This document shows positions 1 to 11,813 of a stretch of 64,000 nucleotides of DNA, one piece after another. The position numbers were made by a program, and so were the translations under genes. Positions within the stretch are counted from its first letter, which is position 1; the number at the start of each line of letters is the position of its first letter. The stretch lies in assembly GCA_034509425.1 (NCBI GenBank), contig JAVTVJ010001689.1:1-64000 (forward strand), written 5' to 3'. The DNA comes from Eopsaltria australis (lineage: Eukaryota; Chordata; Aves; Passeriformes; Petroicidae). The notes beneath the pieces are model-generated. The model was not told the origin of the DNA, did not search any database, and was given only the letters and a program-made list of their open reading frames with translations.

Positions 1-3000
1 TTTGAAAGAGATGCTTGAGACAGACACCAGACGTCTGTGCAACCTGTATTTACCATTTCTGCTGAGAGAGAGAGAGAATGAGATTCACCTCTTACTTTTA
101 GTATTTATTGGAGTTACTTGGACTTCAGGAGTAGCTGATCAAAAACCTAAACAACCTTTCCCAGCTTGCAGCTAAGTGTGCAATGCAGGGCCTGGTGGAA
201 CTTTTTCTTGTTCCTTACAATGCAAGAGGAAGAACAAGTCTGGGGCTTGCCTGAGCAGCCTTTTCATGTCTGTTAGCCACAGCCCCCTACAAAAAAGCCA
301 CAACCTTTTTTTGGCCTACCCTTTTCTTCACTAGGTGCATTAAGGATATACTAATTCATAGTTTTTAAGAATATATGTCCTTACCTTTTTGATTTGTAAG
401 CCTGTACATATGTCTGGAAATACATAAGGGTTCAATAGTGGAGAAAAAATGTTCATTGACCAGCTTGTATGACCTTGGGTGGGAGTGGTAAAAACCCCAG
501 CTAAGGTCTGTCACAAGTTCAGGGGGCACTTCAGCAACTCAAATGTCACAATTCAAAATGTCCCACAAGGCACTGTGTCTCTGTCTGGCAGCAGGCAGTG
601 TACAAAACAAAACATGAAACACAAAAACCTTTCCATGGAGTAAGCAGGCTTTGTACCTTCAGGCCACAGCTTCCGAAGTGCTCATCCTTGAAATGAGCTT
701 CTCACAGCCACACAACACGGCAGCTCCTGTGTTTCCACTTTATTTTCATTTCTGCCTCAACTGACAGCAAGTGTTTAAGCTTGATTTCTGCTGCAGCCTG
801 TTGCAATTGCCAGAGCAGACAACTATCTCCAGTCATTCTGGAAAGCCTTGTGGCACTCTGATTCAAAGAGCCCATGAGGGTTCATAACAGATGTGAACAG
901 GTGGAGACGCTTCCATTCTCCTTTCCATTGATTGTGAGTGTCTGTAGGACTCTCATTGCATTTCTCCATCTTTCCCATTACGTACAGGTAATCTGTGTAT
1001 TGCATGTCTCTGTTGCTCGCAGGTAACTCAACCTGTTTGTCATAATTTGTCTTGGTGTAACTCCAGGGTTCTATTTTGGAGTTGTAGCCCAAGCAGGAGC
1101 CCTCCCTCTCACCCTGACATGGGATCAAGGGGAGCTGGAGCTGGAGCTGGTCTCTGTCCCTCAGGCAGCACAGAATGCCCCAGCACCTCCAGGCCCATGC
1201 AGAGGTTACTGCCTTGGTATCCAGTGTCTATTGCAGTGCTGTTACACTTCAGCAACTTCTCCAGTTGGATTTTTGGCCTGTCACATGTCTTTATCATCCA
1301 GGCAGGTCTGAAGTCCTGAAATTCTGCCTCTCTCTCTCTCTTTTTTTTCCTTTTTTTTTTTTTTCTTTTCTTTTATAGAGTCAGAAAATTTATTCCAGAC
1401 CCTTAAAACTTTGGGTTTTTTCTTTTCCAAAACTGAGGAAATCTTCTGCAGTGTTTGCAAAGGTATACCTGCTCTAGGTCAAAGAATTCAAATTGTGTCT
1501 GTGATCAGGAATCCCATCCAGCAGCCATGACTATTACAAAGAGGACACACATTAAATTTTTACTTGTCATCCACATCCATGTTTTAAAGCTCTCTGGAAA
1601 TCCTGTTATAGAACAGACTGGAAGGCACCTCTCAAGGTCTCTGGTCCATTCTGATGGCTCTGTGAAGGTCAGCCTCAGAACTATACCAGACTGTTCAAGG
1701 CTTTGGATAGTCAAGTTTTGAAAACCTCCAGGGTGGACTTTACACCATCTCTGGGCCCTTGTTCCTGTGCTGAGCTGTTTTCTTGGAGCAGCAGTTCTTC
1801 TTTGTATCTAGCCACAGTTCTGATTTTTGCAGCTTGTGTCTTGCCTCATGCCCTTTCGCTGTGCCATTTGGAGAAGAATCTGACTCCACCCTGCCTGTAA
1901 AATCAGCATTTCATGGTGGTATGACAAGTTAGGACAGTCAGGCTGTGTGAATCCCTGAAAATATTTAGCAGTGGTTTTAATCCCGAAATCCAGCACACAT
2001 GCAGGGCTTTGATGCAGCTGTCCAGAGTAGCTTGGGGAATTAGGGCAGCAGTGGGTGTTTATTCTGGACCCAGTTCCTGTAGAGAGCTGTGCCTCAATCC
2101 CTCCCTCCACAGCCAGAAGGACAGGGGAGTGTAGATCACTGCATTCTGAAGCCTTTGGGAAAGAGCCACCAGAGCCTCAAAGACTAGAATCTTCAAAGCT
2201 TTGCTTCGAATTGGGATTCCCTGCTAGTTCTCTGCTTGCTTTTTCCCTGCTTTCCCGTAAACCTGACGTTCAGGTGAAGACCAGAGGTCTTCATCCTGAC
2301 TCCATCCAAGCCTAGCCTGCTTGAGGGAAGCAGGACCAAAACCCCTTTCCTTCTCACATCCCCGAGCTCTCCGCACCCTCCTCTGCCTCCATGCTCACCT
2401 GCCCACTCCTCAGTCACTGCCGCCTCGCAGCCCTCAGTGGTTCTGTCCTTGCCGACCTCCCGGCCGGCCCAGAGCTGCGGACACGGCCCTCAGGGCTGTC
2501 TGGTGCTGCCACCCTAAGGCTCTGGCTCCGTACTCCAGCAAAACCCGTGCGCTGCTTCCCTGGGGACAGAGGATGAGCAGCTGGGGACTGGCCACAGGCC
2601 ATCCGCAGCAGCTGGAGGGTGACACAAAGCCTTTACCCTGCTCTCTCTGAGCCCTGTGCTCTTGCTGAGCCCTGTGCCTGCTCCACCAGCTCTCATGGGA
2701 AAGTATAGCGGGATTTCACTAAAGTTTTTTCATGCACCTCCTGATTTTATAGCTTGTGAGAAACCATCCTTTGTAATCTGTAGGGCAGAGTCAGAGCAGA
2801 TGAGGCAGAAGATGAAAGTTTCTCTCTCAGAGGTTTTTGCAGCCTGCCTTTCTGGCAGGGATGGCAGCACAAATGAGAGGTGTGAATGCATTTGCACTCT
2901 GAATGCTTTTTGGTGGCAAATTTTGTGGTTATTTGGCTTATTATGTGATCTGCAGCCTTTCCATTCCCGTTGTGCTTCTGGCTGAAAATTCCTGTGCTGT

Positions 3001-3458
3001 GTCACACTGAGAGGAGGCACCTCTGACCCGAGGGCCTGCAGCCACTTTCCCAGAGCAACCAGGCAGAAGACAGTGAGGTCAGTGGCAGCTCTCACGCTCA
3101 CAGCAGAGACCATGGGAGTCAGCTTGCCTGGGGTTGGCAGCTTTTCCCTGCACCACTGTTCCCTCCAGCAGCACAAGCAGCAAGGTGTGCTTGTAGAAAC
3201 CCATGTGGATTCTGTTTCCACAGGTCATGCAGGTGGTGGGATCCATCTGCCACAAAGCTGTCAGCACAGGAGGTGCCCTTCACTGTCTAAAGACTTGCAC
3301 AGGAAAACAGGTAGCATTAGAAATAGTTGCTGATTTTTAATTCTGAGTGCAGAGGTTATCCCAGGTATTAGGCCTGAGGTCAAAACACAGTGAACACAAA
3401 TCAGAAAGCTTTTGATTTTGAAATAGGCAATAAAGCGTAATTAAGTAAATAAAGTAAT
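1..3458. other. Stretch without a recognisable gene
   Basis: I see no retroelement termini, CR1 sequence or known protein family here. Local features are a T-rich tract near 1340-1375, a short (GGAGCT)n run near 1131-1157 and a GC-richer block near 2340-2700. Open frames on both strands are short and overlap one another, which is typical of non-coding DNA. It could be intron or intergenic host sequence next to a repeat cluster. Confidence 0.5.
823..1128 (-). CDS. Unidentified short open frame, possibly an exon remnant
   Basis: This 101-codon frame has a more protein-like composition than its neighbours: Trp, Tyr, Asn and Lys are well represented and there is no low-complexity run. It contains three cysteines and a Trp-Ser-Tyr motif. 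I do not recognise a family. There is no signal peptide or membrane segment, and no partner exon can be seen nearby. It may be a chance open frame. A protein search against bird proteomes would decide. Confidence 0.15.
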   Translation of the reverse strand: MIPCQGEREGSCLGYNSKIEPWSYTKTNYDKQVELPASNRDMQYTDYLYVMGKMEKCNESPTDTHNQWKGEWKRLHLFTSVMNPHGLFESECHKAFQNDWR

Positions 3459-4160
3459 TGTTACGAATGGATGTGGGAGTTAAAATCAGTCCTTGCCTCC
3501 TGCCCAGGCCTTGGCAGTAGGTAGTAACCTTACTGAGGTAACCAGCACCCCAAAACTCACTTTCGTGTATAAGCTCTTTTAATGATGACTGATTCTGTCT
3601 ATTATAGAATGAAACATTTATTAATAGATGGGGAAACTAACAAATATAAGACTTAAAAGCAAACCAATACTACACAGGAATAAAACAAAAAGAGAGACTA
3701 CTAGTAGTTTAATATATACAGTGCATGAGAATGGTACCTTTTTCAGTTACAGCTAGCGAAGAAATAGCATAAGCTTAGGATTCAATGTATCTTACCGTCC
3801 AATTTGTTGGTGCAGCACATCGAGATCCTTTCCCTCAATCCCTGGGGAAGTAACCACAAAGCCTGCATCCAAACTTCAGGGAGAAGCTTCAAACACTTTA
3901 GGGTGTGAAAGACTTCTGCCTCAGTGATAGCTCGGTATCTTTTATAGTGTAAAACCATGACTCTTAAGTCAGTAATTTTTCCTTTATCTGTCCTCCCATC
4001 AGCTCTGCAGACTAAGATGTTAATTCTTAGCTGAGGCTTGAGCCCTCTGGCGCCAGAGATGACCCCTGCTGGGCCTTCCTGCCCTTGGGTTATCTCTTTA
4101 TGCACTCATTATCTGTGGCACACAGGAGGAGGAGGTGAGGGAGGTAGACGTCCTGCCACA
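3459..4160 (-). mobile_element. Solo LTR, family D, with perfect 5-bp target duplication
   Basis: In minus orientation the element starts TGTGGCAGGACG and ends CATTCGTAACA, the usual TG...CA ends. It is 702 bp long and flanked by GTAAT on both sides (3454-3458 and 4161-4165). A second copy lies in the opposite orientation at 8412-9102 and aligns along its whole length. No internal retroviral sequence adjoins it, so it is a recombined solo LTR. A 5-bp duplication is typical of ERVL-type integrases, so class III is the likely source. Confidence 0.85.
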
Positions 4161-4603
4161 GTAATTGAGGATTTTTGTTAGGCCTTTCCCTCTTTCTGGA
4201 TTTGAGCTAATATGCTTTATCCTGGAGTACCTGGAGTAACACAAATGAGAAAGGAGCTGCAGAAAGGCATTAAGTCACATACATAGTGCCTGTGTTCAGT
4301 CCATAGGAGAACTAAGGTTTGTCATCTCCATCCATGGCACGGCTTTGAAAATTTTCAGGTTTTTGTGGTTTTTCAAGCAACCCAACATAAAGTTATAAAG
4401 TGTTATAACCTCAAAAGCATTCCTTTTTCATGGCTAGCTCAGCCTTGCACGTTGCTGGTGCTTAGGGACACCTCATTCTGAGCTGCAGGTGCTAGGCCAC
4501 ACAGCCATTCTAAGGGAACCTGGGATTCAGCAGGTTTAGGAAGCTGCTGCTTCTGTGCAGGTGGGGAAGCCGGTTATGCCAAGGAGCTTGCTGTTTTGCC
4601 ATC
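4161..4603. other. Unassigned spacer
   Basis: This unique-looking sequence lies between two solo LTRs. No gene, RNA or repeat was recognised in it. Confidence 0.4.
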
Positions 4604-5546
4604 TGTTGGAGTTTGGATTTAGGTTTTTCCGCAGGAATTTTTCTCCCATGGGTTGCTAAGAGACAAATGACTGAGCTAATAGCTGAGTACTTAAGAGAAC
4701 AAAGCACAAGGCTAGAGCCTTTCTCCTTGGCAGGGTGGGGCAGAATTGCCCTCATGGAAGCAGGGCCTGACAACGCGAGATTTTGGAGACTGAAAAAGCA
4801 AGGGCGGGGCTGGGGGGGGGGGGGAGGTCGCTCTCTTGCTCGGGACCCTCGGAGCTGGACAGCCGGAGCTGCTGTCTGCTGAACCCACGGCTGCTGAGAA
4901 GCCAGCACGGAGCTGCCGGTCTGTCTGCTGTGAGTCTTTTCCTCTCTGCCCCATTGGGAGCTGCCTGCCACCAGCCTGTCTCTCCCCCGCGCCTCCACGC
5001 CGCTCCGAGTTTTTTGCTACATTGTAGTGGGGCTCCCCCTGCACGTCGGGACCTCTTACCGTCCCAGCTCGCTGTGTCCAGGGATCCTGCTGCGGCACCG
5101 ACACGAGCTGCCCCCCCCCCCCTCCCCCCCCGAGGGTCTGTGGAAAAAAGGCTCTCCTCCATCCCTCCCTGCCTCGGGCAGCCGCCATTGCCATGTGCTA
5201 CCTGAGCTCACACCGGCGCGCCCCCTGCAGCCACCAGGAAATCATCACACCCAGAGCGCCCCCTGCAGGCTGTGACTGGAACTGCACCAAAGGGAAAAGG
5301 TTCCTGAAGCCGAGCAGGCTGCCACTGGGTTTCTGGTTCTGTTTGTTGGTTAACGCCATAGTTGCTGTTATTTGTGAGCTTTGTTTTAGATAGTAGTAAA
5401 GAACTGTTATTCCTATTCTCATATCTTTGCCTAGGAGCCCCTTGATTTCAAATTTATAATAATTTGGAGGGAGAGGGGTTGCAGTTTTCCATTCCAAGGG
5501 AGGCTCCTGCCTTCCTTAGCAGACACCTGTCTTTCAAACCAAGACA
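4604..5546 (+). mobile_element. Solo LTR, family A (the ERV1 LTR type)
   Basis: It starts TGTTGGAG and ends AACCAAGACA, and aligns along its length with the two LTRs of ERV1 at 10810-11702 and 17164-18062. It is somewhat longer (943 bp) because of G and C homopolymer expansions near 4814-4826 and 5112-5131. No primer-binding site or gag follows it, so it is a solo LTR. I found no matching target duplication (flanks CCATC and AGTGC), which suggests age or flank loss. Confidence 0.8.
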
Positions 5547-7200
5547 AGTGCCCACCTGGGATTGGCATCTCTCAGAGAGGAGCTGAGGGAGAGCAGAGCA
5601 CCTGGCAAACTGACAGTCCTAGAGGGCTCCTGTCCCATAAACATCTGCTCTGCTCCGGTCTGAAACAGGGACCAGCATCGTCCCGGGATCATCAGAGAAC
5701 TGAGGTGTCTGCTGGAATTAAATCTCCCTCCCCATCCCTCAGCAGCCCTGCATTTCCCTCCTTCAGCCTTGGTCTCCAGCACAGCCACAGTGGCTCTTTG
5801 GGCTCTTGACTTTTCCTGCAGCCACCAAGGCCAGCTGAGCTCTGCCATTGTCACAGTCAGCCCTGCCCAGCACAGGCACTGCACAGAAATTCCTTGTGTG
5901 TCCCTGGCCTTGCTGTCAGCCCCAGCAGCGGCTCCATGGCCCCTTTGGGCCCCTGTGCTGGCCCAGCCATGGTGTCACAGCTCCCTGTGCCGGCCCAGCC
6001 CAGGACAGGAGCATTGCGGGTGGGAACAGCTCCTCTGCCATGGTGCCCACAGCAGCCTCTGTGCCCCATGGCCTCCCTGATGGGCAGCCTCTCCAAGCTC
6101 CTGCAGAGGCTGTGGCACCTGTGGGCCTTCACAGACAGCCCTGCCCCAGACTCTGCCAGGCTCTGGGCCAGCAGTGAGGCTGGGCAGGGTTGGCCATTGC
6201 CGGCAACAGGCCCTGAGCCCTGCAGGAGGATGGAGATGGGGCACAGCCAAACTCACCCCAAACCTGGGCTCAGCATCCAGGGCTGGGAACAGCTGGGGAC
6301 AGAGGCTGGCAGTGACAAATATCCTGGGCCCCCTCCCTGCTCTGTTCATGCCACCAAGGGCACAGAGCAGCCTCCTCTCTCAGGAACTTGCCTGTTTTCA
6401 ATGTCTTCCACAGGCCCTGGCCCTGCCCCACCAGCCCTGGGCTGAGTCCTGCCCCCGCACGCTCACACAGGCTGAGATGGACACTGATGGTTTCTCTGCC
6501 AGCTTCTCTCAGCCCAGCTCAGCTCCCTGCAAGCTCTGCCAGCTGCCCTGAGCTCTCTGCAGCACCAAGGGCCTCTCCCCAGTACAGCCCAGCTGGGTCT
6601 GGCCCCACAGCTCTGCTCAGGGCAGGCTGTTCTGGGCAGTGGCCTCACGGCCTCAGCCCCTCTGAAGGGCACAGCAGCAGCTGGAGCTCACAGAGGGCTC
6701 AGCCCCACCCATGGGGGAAGGTGCTTGGCCAAAGAAAAGGAGGCTCCCTGTGTGCCCTGCTCTCCTCTCCTGGAGATGCTGAGAGCTCAGCACCATCCCA
6801 TCCCATCCCATCTCCCAGGCCAGCACAGCAGCCCTGACCTTGGGACCCTCATGAGCTGTTCCTGCTCCAGGCACAGGGCCCATCCCAAAGCTGGGGCAGC
6901 CAGAAAGCTGTGCCCATTTCTGTTCATTCTTGCTCTGCTAAGGATGGATCTCAGACAAAAAGTTGCTACAGTTTTATTTATTTTACCTAAATACATCCCA
7001 TTTACACAAAGTCTTTGTGTCACACAAGATTGGGAGATACAGAAGAAGGAGGGTATGAATAATGACATTTTTTGAAGGCAAAAGCATCCCAGGTAGAGAA
7101 ATAAAAATGGAAATAAAGAAACAAAAACATGGTCTATCATGACCATGCAGAGGAAATAACTGACAGAGGGAAGCAGGCAGTCTGTGGCTGCTGAAAATCA
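5547..7200. other. GC-rich stretch 3' of the olfactory receptor pseudogene
   Basis: No gene was recognised. From about 5870 to 6900 the sequence is rich in CCTGCC, GCCCAG and CAGCCC words, which leaves overlapping open frames in several phases; these do not resemble a protein family. The sequence becomes AT-rich from about 6950, downstream of the receptor stop codon at 7201-7203 on the minus strand. Confidence 0.4.
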
Positions 7201-7648
7201 TCATCCAGTCACCAGTTTCCTCAGGGCTTCCTTGAGCTCCTGGTTCCTCATGCTGTAGATGAGGGGGTTCAGGGCTGGAGGCACCACTGACTACAGAACA
7301 GACACCACCAGATCCAGGGATGGGGAGGAGATGGAGGGGGGCTTCAAGTAGGCAAAAATTCCAGTGCTGAGAAACAGGGAGACCACAGTCAGGTGAGGGA
7401 GGCACGTGGAAAAGGCTTTGTGCTGTCCCTGCTCAGAGGGGATCCTCAGCACAGCCCTGAAGATCTGCACATAGATGAAAACAATGAACACAAAACAACC
7501 AAGAGCAAGGACAAAGCTTGTAACAAGAAGCCCAAGTTCTCTGAGGTTGGAGTGTGAGCAAGAGAGCTTGAGGACCTGTGGGATTTCACAGAAGAACTGG
7601 CCTATGATGTTGCCCTGGCACAGGGGCAGGGAAAATGTATTGGCCGTG

Positions 7649-8292
7649 TGTCACGATCCGCTAACACAAGCGGGAGTCATGATGGTTCGTTACCTGAATC
7701 TCAGAGTGCAAAAGAAACAGGGACAAGTATTTTTATTTCAATCAAAATCAAAAGCATCTTTATTGAGTGCCCACAACATGATTATGTGATAGAGGAGAGA
7801 GAGAGAGATAGAGATATAGAGTTGAGAGAGAGAGAAAGGGGGATTATAGCTACCACAGCACGACGAAGTCCTCGTGGTCCGGAGCCGATGGATTCCGTCT
7901 CATCCGTGGGGAGATCTCGTAGGGGTCTTTTTTGAGAGTCTCTTTATAGTCTTTTTGAAAGCGAGGGGCAGGTAACCAAGAGGTTAGATAATCCTTCCAG
8001 AGGCGAGGGGAAAATGGCCAGGAGGTGGGGGAGTAAGGCCCATTGTTTTGGGGTGCAGGTGCAGGTGCACAAAGCAGATCGTTCCTGCACAGTCCTTTTC
8101 GCCCTGGTAGCGAGAGCGGCATGGTCTCACAGGCATGTGTACACCTCTGCACCTGGCAGGCATCCCACCAGGATCTGACCTGGACTTCTTTGTGCAAAAG
8201 TCCTCTTTCCCCTTTGGGGTCTTTGGGTTTTCAGTCTCTGTTTCTGTAGATGGTCGTGAGGCAGATGAGGGATTTCCGCCCAGTCTCTTACA
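7649..8292 (-). mobile_element. Solo LTR, family C, inside the olfactory receptor
   Basis: The plus strand reads TGTCACGATCC at the left end and CAGTCTCTTACA at the right end. The reverse complement of a polyadenylation signal (CTTTATTG near 7759) puts the element on the minus strand. Flanks are CCGTG (7644-7648) and CCGCG (8293-8297), a 5-bp duplication with one change. Removing the LTR and one flank rejoins the receptor sequence. A GA-rich low-complexity tract lies at 7792-7840. Related copies lie at 46928-47550 and 48050-48905. Confidence 0.85.
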
Positions 8293-8411
8293 CCGCGTGC
8301 ATGACAGCGTAGAGAAAGCCACTAGCCCAGGCAGCTGCTGCCATGTGGGCACAAGCTCTGCTGACCAGGAGGGTCCCATAGTGCAGGCATTTGCAGATGG
8401 TCATGTAGCAG

Positions 8412-9102
8412 TGTGGCAGAACGTCTATCCCCCCTCCTGTACACAACAGATAACTGGTGCATAAAGAGATAACTTGGGCTGAAAGGCCCAACAGGGGTCA
8501 CCTCTGGTGCCAAAAGGGCTCAAGCCCAGCTAAGAATCCACATCTTAGTCTGGAGAGCCGATGTGAGAAGAGATAAAAGAAATATTACTGACTTGAGAGT
8601 CACAGTCTTACACTATAAAAGATACACAAGTTATCACTGAGGCAGAAACCTCTTATACCCTAAAAGTGTTCGAAACTTCTCCCTGAAGTCTAGACACAGG
8701 TTTTGTGGTTACTTCCCTGGGGATGATTGAGGGAAAGGATCTCGATGTGTGCCCCACCAGAAATTGGATGGTAAGATACATTGAATCCTAAATTATACTA
8801 TTTCTTCGCTAGCTGTAACTGAAAAAGGTACCTTATAGTGCACTGTATGTTAATCTACTAGTAGTCTTTCTTTTTGTTTTATTCCTGTGTAGTATTGGTT
8901 TACTGTAAGCCTTATGTCTGTTATTTTTCTTGTCTATTAATAAATAATTCGTTCTATAATAGACAGAATCAGTCATTATTAAAAGAACTTATGAACAAGA
9001 GTGGGTTTTGGGGTGCTGGCCACCTCAATAAGGTTACTGCCTACTGCCAAGGCCTGGGCAAAAGGCACAGACTAATCTAAACTCCCACATCCATTCGTGA
9101 CA
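8412..9102 (+). mobile_element. Solo LTR, family D, inside the olfactory receptor
   Basis: This 691-bp element begins TGTGGCAGAACG and ends CATTCGTGACA. It is a plus-strand copy of the LTR at 3459-4160. It sits at the receptor's DRY-motif codons: the piece before it ends in Met-Cys-Tyr-Asp-His and the piece after resumes at Tyr-Met-Thr-Ile-Cys. Flanks are AGCAG (8407-8411) and AGTGG (9103-9107), which fit a 5-bp duplication of an original AGCGG whose CpG decayed differently in each copy. Confidence 0.85.
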
Positions 9103-9462
9103 AGTGGTCGTAGCACATGATGGTCAGGAGGGAATACATTGTTCCAAAAAAATGAAAACTAGAAACCCCTGTGCAGCACATCCTGCATAGGAGATGTCCC
9201 TGGTGTCCCAGAGGGAATTGTGCATGGCTTTGGGGACAGTGGTGCAGATGGAGCCCAGGTTGCTGAGGGCCAGGTTGCGCAGGAAGAAGAACATAGGGGT
9301 GTGCAGGTGGTGGCCGCAGGCTACGGCGCTGATGATGAGGCTGTTGCCCAGGAGGGCAGCCAGGGAGATGCCCAGGAAGAGGCAGAAGTGCAGGAGCTGC
9401 AGCAGCCGTGTGTCTGCCAATGCCAGGAGGAGGAAGTGGCTGATGGAGCTGCTGTTGGACAT

Positions 9463-10809
9463 TTGCTGTGGCTGGACATGGGGACCTGTTCATGGAGAAA
9501 AGTCAGTGACAGCTTCGGGGGAACTTCTCTCAGCAAAATCAAAACCATTTCCCACAGAAACTCACCCTGTAACAAATGGACACCCTTTTGATTTTCTAGC
9601 AGGCCTTCCTTTAGTTTCAGTGCTGGAACCCTCGTTAGTGCTGGCTGAGTGGAACTTCAGATTCAGGGCGACTATACACAGGGTTTTTATCATTCAGCCT
9701 TGCTGTGCAGAAGTGGGAGGGGGACAGGGAGGAGTTCTGGTGTCCCACTTTGAAACCCCAGCTAACACAGAAGGCCCTGTCAGCATCTGCACTCCCAGTG
9801 TCAAAGAATAGGAATGGTAAAGGCAGTTTAAGTGTTCTAGAGTTTTCTACAGCTCCTCTTCATCTCCTCTGGTGACTATTTTTGGATGTCAGAAACTCTC
9901 AGCATTTCTGCTGCCCTCAGGGAGAACAGAGGGTGTTCTGTGAGGCAGGGTGGTGAGTGGAGAGAGAGGGGAGATGGTCTGTCACTGTCCTGTTCAGAGA
10001 TTCAGTGGACTTTCACCTTTCTCAGATAGAGGATGATCACCCTCCCATGTTTCCCTTAAAAACCATCTCGACACTGCTGAGAGCAGATGGATCCACCACA
10101 GCCCACCAAATGTCCATCCCCTTCCCAAGGTCTCATCACCACATTTTTAGCCAAGGACACACAGGGCTCATTTCACCAACCCAACAGCATTTTTTCCATC
10201 ACAAAATTTGTGTGCCTCACTGTGGGACTTCCAAATAACACAAAGATGCTTCAGGACAGGTTTGTATCCTGAAGACAAGTTCCCAGCTTGGAAGGAAACC
10301 TCAGGGAGACTTCCAAGCATCCCAGTGGTGGCATTTAAGGGAGATTGAGCTCCTTCCCTGGCTGCACGGACAGCATTGCCCAAGAGCCGGGCACTGGGGA
10401 CAGCATCACCCTGAGCCAGCTGTGCCCCCTCCCAGAGACCCTGGTGCTGGGCAGCTGCTCCCAGCCCTGGGCCCTGCAGAAGGAACTGGGCCCAGGGCTG
10501 CAGAGCTGCCCCATGGCTCTGCTGCAGCTCTGCCTGCACAGGAGGGGCTTCATGCCTTGGACCCCTGGCCCTGAGGGCAGAGGCTTGGATGGGAGAAAGG
10601 AGGGAGGGGGATTATTCAGAGGGAGGGGCTGCACTGCAGGGGATCCTATGGAGATTTCTAAACTCTCCCTGCCACAATATTTCTGGGTTTTGTTTTCTCT
10701 CATTTCCTCATCTTCTCTCTGCTTCCTGGAGGTTTTCCTCCTGAAGGTGTTTCCCTGGGCCTGATATCTCCCTGCCAGCACTCACAGACCCCAAATCTCT
10801 GCGCACTCT
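9463..10809. other. Flank upstream of the receptor; no gene recognised
   Basis: The sequence after the receptor start codon is non-coding. It becomes GC-rich between about 10330 and 10560, with repeated CTGGG and CTGCAG words. No element ends or RNA genes were recognised. The first LTR of ERV1 starts at 10810. Confidence 0.4.
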
Positions 10810-11702
10810 TGTTGAAGGTTGGATCTAGTTCTTTTCCTCAGGAATTTTTTCTCCCATGGGTTGCTAAGACACAAATGACTGGGTACTTAAGAGAAACAAA
10901 GCACAAGGCTGTAGCCTTTCTCCGTGGCAGGGTGGGGCAAAATTGCCCCTCATGGAAGCCGGGCTGACAACGCGAGATTTAGAGAGACTGAAAAGCAAGG
11001 GCAGGGGGGAGGTCACGCTCTCTTGCTCGGGACCCTCGGAGCTAGACGGTCGGAACTGCTGTCTGCTGAACCCACGGCCCCTGAGAAGCCAGCGCGGAGC
11101 TGCCGGTCTGTCTGCTGTGAGTCTCTGCCCTCTGCCCCATCCGGAGCCGACCTGCCTGCCACCAGCCCGCTCTGAGTTTTCTCCGCTACATTGTAGCGGG
11201 GTTTTTCCCTTCACGTGGAGACCCCTTACCGTCCCAGCTCCCTGTGTCCGGAGATCCTGCTGCAGCACCGACACCAGCTGCCCCCCCACCCCCCCCTCCC
11301 GAGGGTCTGTGGAGCAAGAGCTCTCCTCCATCCCTCCGTGCTTCAGGCAGTCGCCATTCGCCGTGTGCTACCTGAGCTCACGCCGGAGCGCCCCTGCAGC
11401 CACCGGGGAATCACCGCACCCAGAGCGCCCCTGCAGGCTGTGACTGGAACTGCACCAAAGAGAAAGGTGCCTGAAGCCGAGCAGGCTGCCACTGAGTTTC
11501 TGGTTCTGTTTGTTGGTCAACGTTATAGTTGTTGTTATTTGTTATCCTTGTTTTAGATAGTAGTAAAGAACTGTTATTCCTATTTCCATATCTTTGCCTG
11601 AGAGCCTCTTGATTTCAAATTTATAATAATTCAGAGGGAGAGGGGTTACAGTTTCCCATTCCAAGAGAGGCTCCTGCCTTCCTTGTCCTTCAAACCAGGA
11701 CA
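10810..11702 (+). repeat. ERV1 5' LTR (family A)
   Basis: It begins TGTTGAAGGTTGG and ends AAACCAGGACA. It contains a C-rich run at 11281-11299 and AT-rich sequence before the end. It pairs with the LTR at 17164-18062; multiple substitutions and small indels separate them, so the insertion is not recent. Confidence 0.88.
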
Positions 11703-11707
11703 GATTT

Positions 11708-11725
11708 TGGCGCCCAACGGTGGGG
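11708..11725 (+). promoter_or_regulatory. ERV1 primer-binding site
   Basis: TGGCGCCCAACGGTGGGG starts five bases after the LTR end. It resembles the lysine tRNA type of retroviral primer-binding site with one extra G. The tRNA assignment comes from general knowledge and was not checked by alignment. ERV3 has TGGCACCCAAACGTCGGG at the equivalent place. Confidence 0.65.
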
Positions 11726-11813
11726 CACGAGGGCATCGAGGGGAAAAAGGATAACAGTTCTTGTGTAACGCAGTTTTTGTGTGCTGGATATAGAAACCTC
11801 ATTAGGTTGCACC

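Larger units (their letters stand above)
7201..9462 (-). pseudogene. Olfactory receptor (OR14-like) pseudogene split by two LTRs
   Basis: This is a seven-transmembrane odorant receptor of the large bird OR14-like class. The N-terminal piece (9103-9462) starts with Met-Ser-Asn-Ser-Ser, an N-glycosylation site, and carries the GN of TM1, the HTPMFFFL motif and the LTIMCYD of the end of TM3. The middle piece (8293-8411) resumes with TICK and HYGTLL. The C-terminal piece (7201-7648) carries FVFIVF, KAFSTCLPHL and NPLIYSMRNQELK. Insertions at 8412-9102 and 7649-8292 interrupt it. Further damage includes a frameshift near 9125-9150 and a Tyr-to-stop change at 7291-7293 before the NPLIY motif. Without the insertions the gene would be about 310 codons in one exon, the normal length. 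It is certainly non-functional. Confidence 0.93.

Noticed and set aside
2730..3221. Minus-strand frame of 163 codons near 3 kb
   Set aside because: Composition is uneven, no domain is recognisable, and an overlapping frame on the other strand is similarly long.
5769..6883. Overlapping open frames of 100-180 codons in the GC-rich stretch 3' of the receptor
   Set aside because: All phases on both strands are open because the sequence is rich in CAG, CCC and GCC words; none resembles a protein family.
10864..11443. Frames of 150-170 codons within the ERV1 5' LTR, and similar ones at 4712-5205 and 17179-17705
   Set aside because: They lie within non-coding LTR sequence and recur only because the LTR is repeated; indels between copies break the frame.
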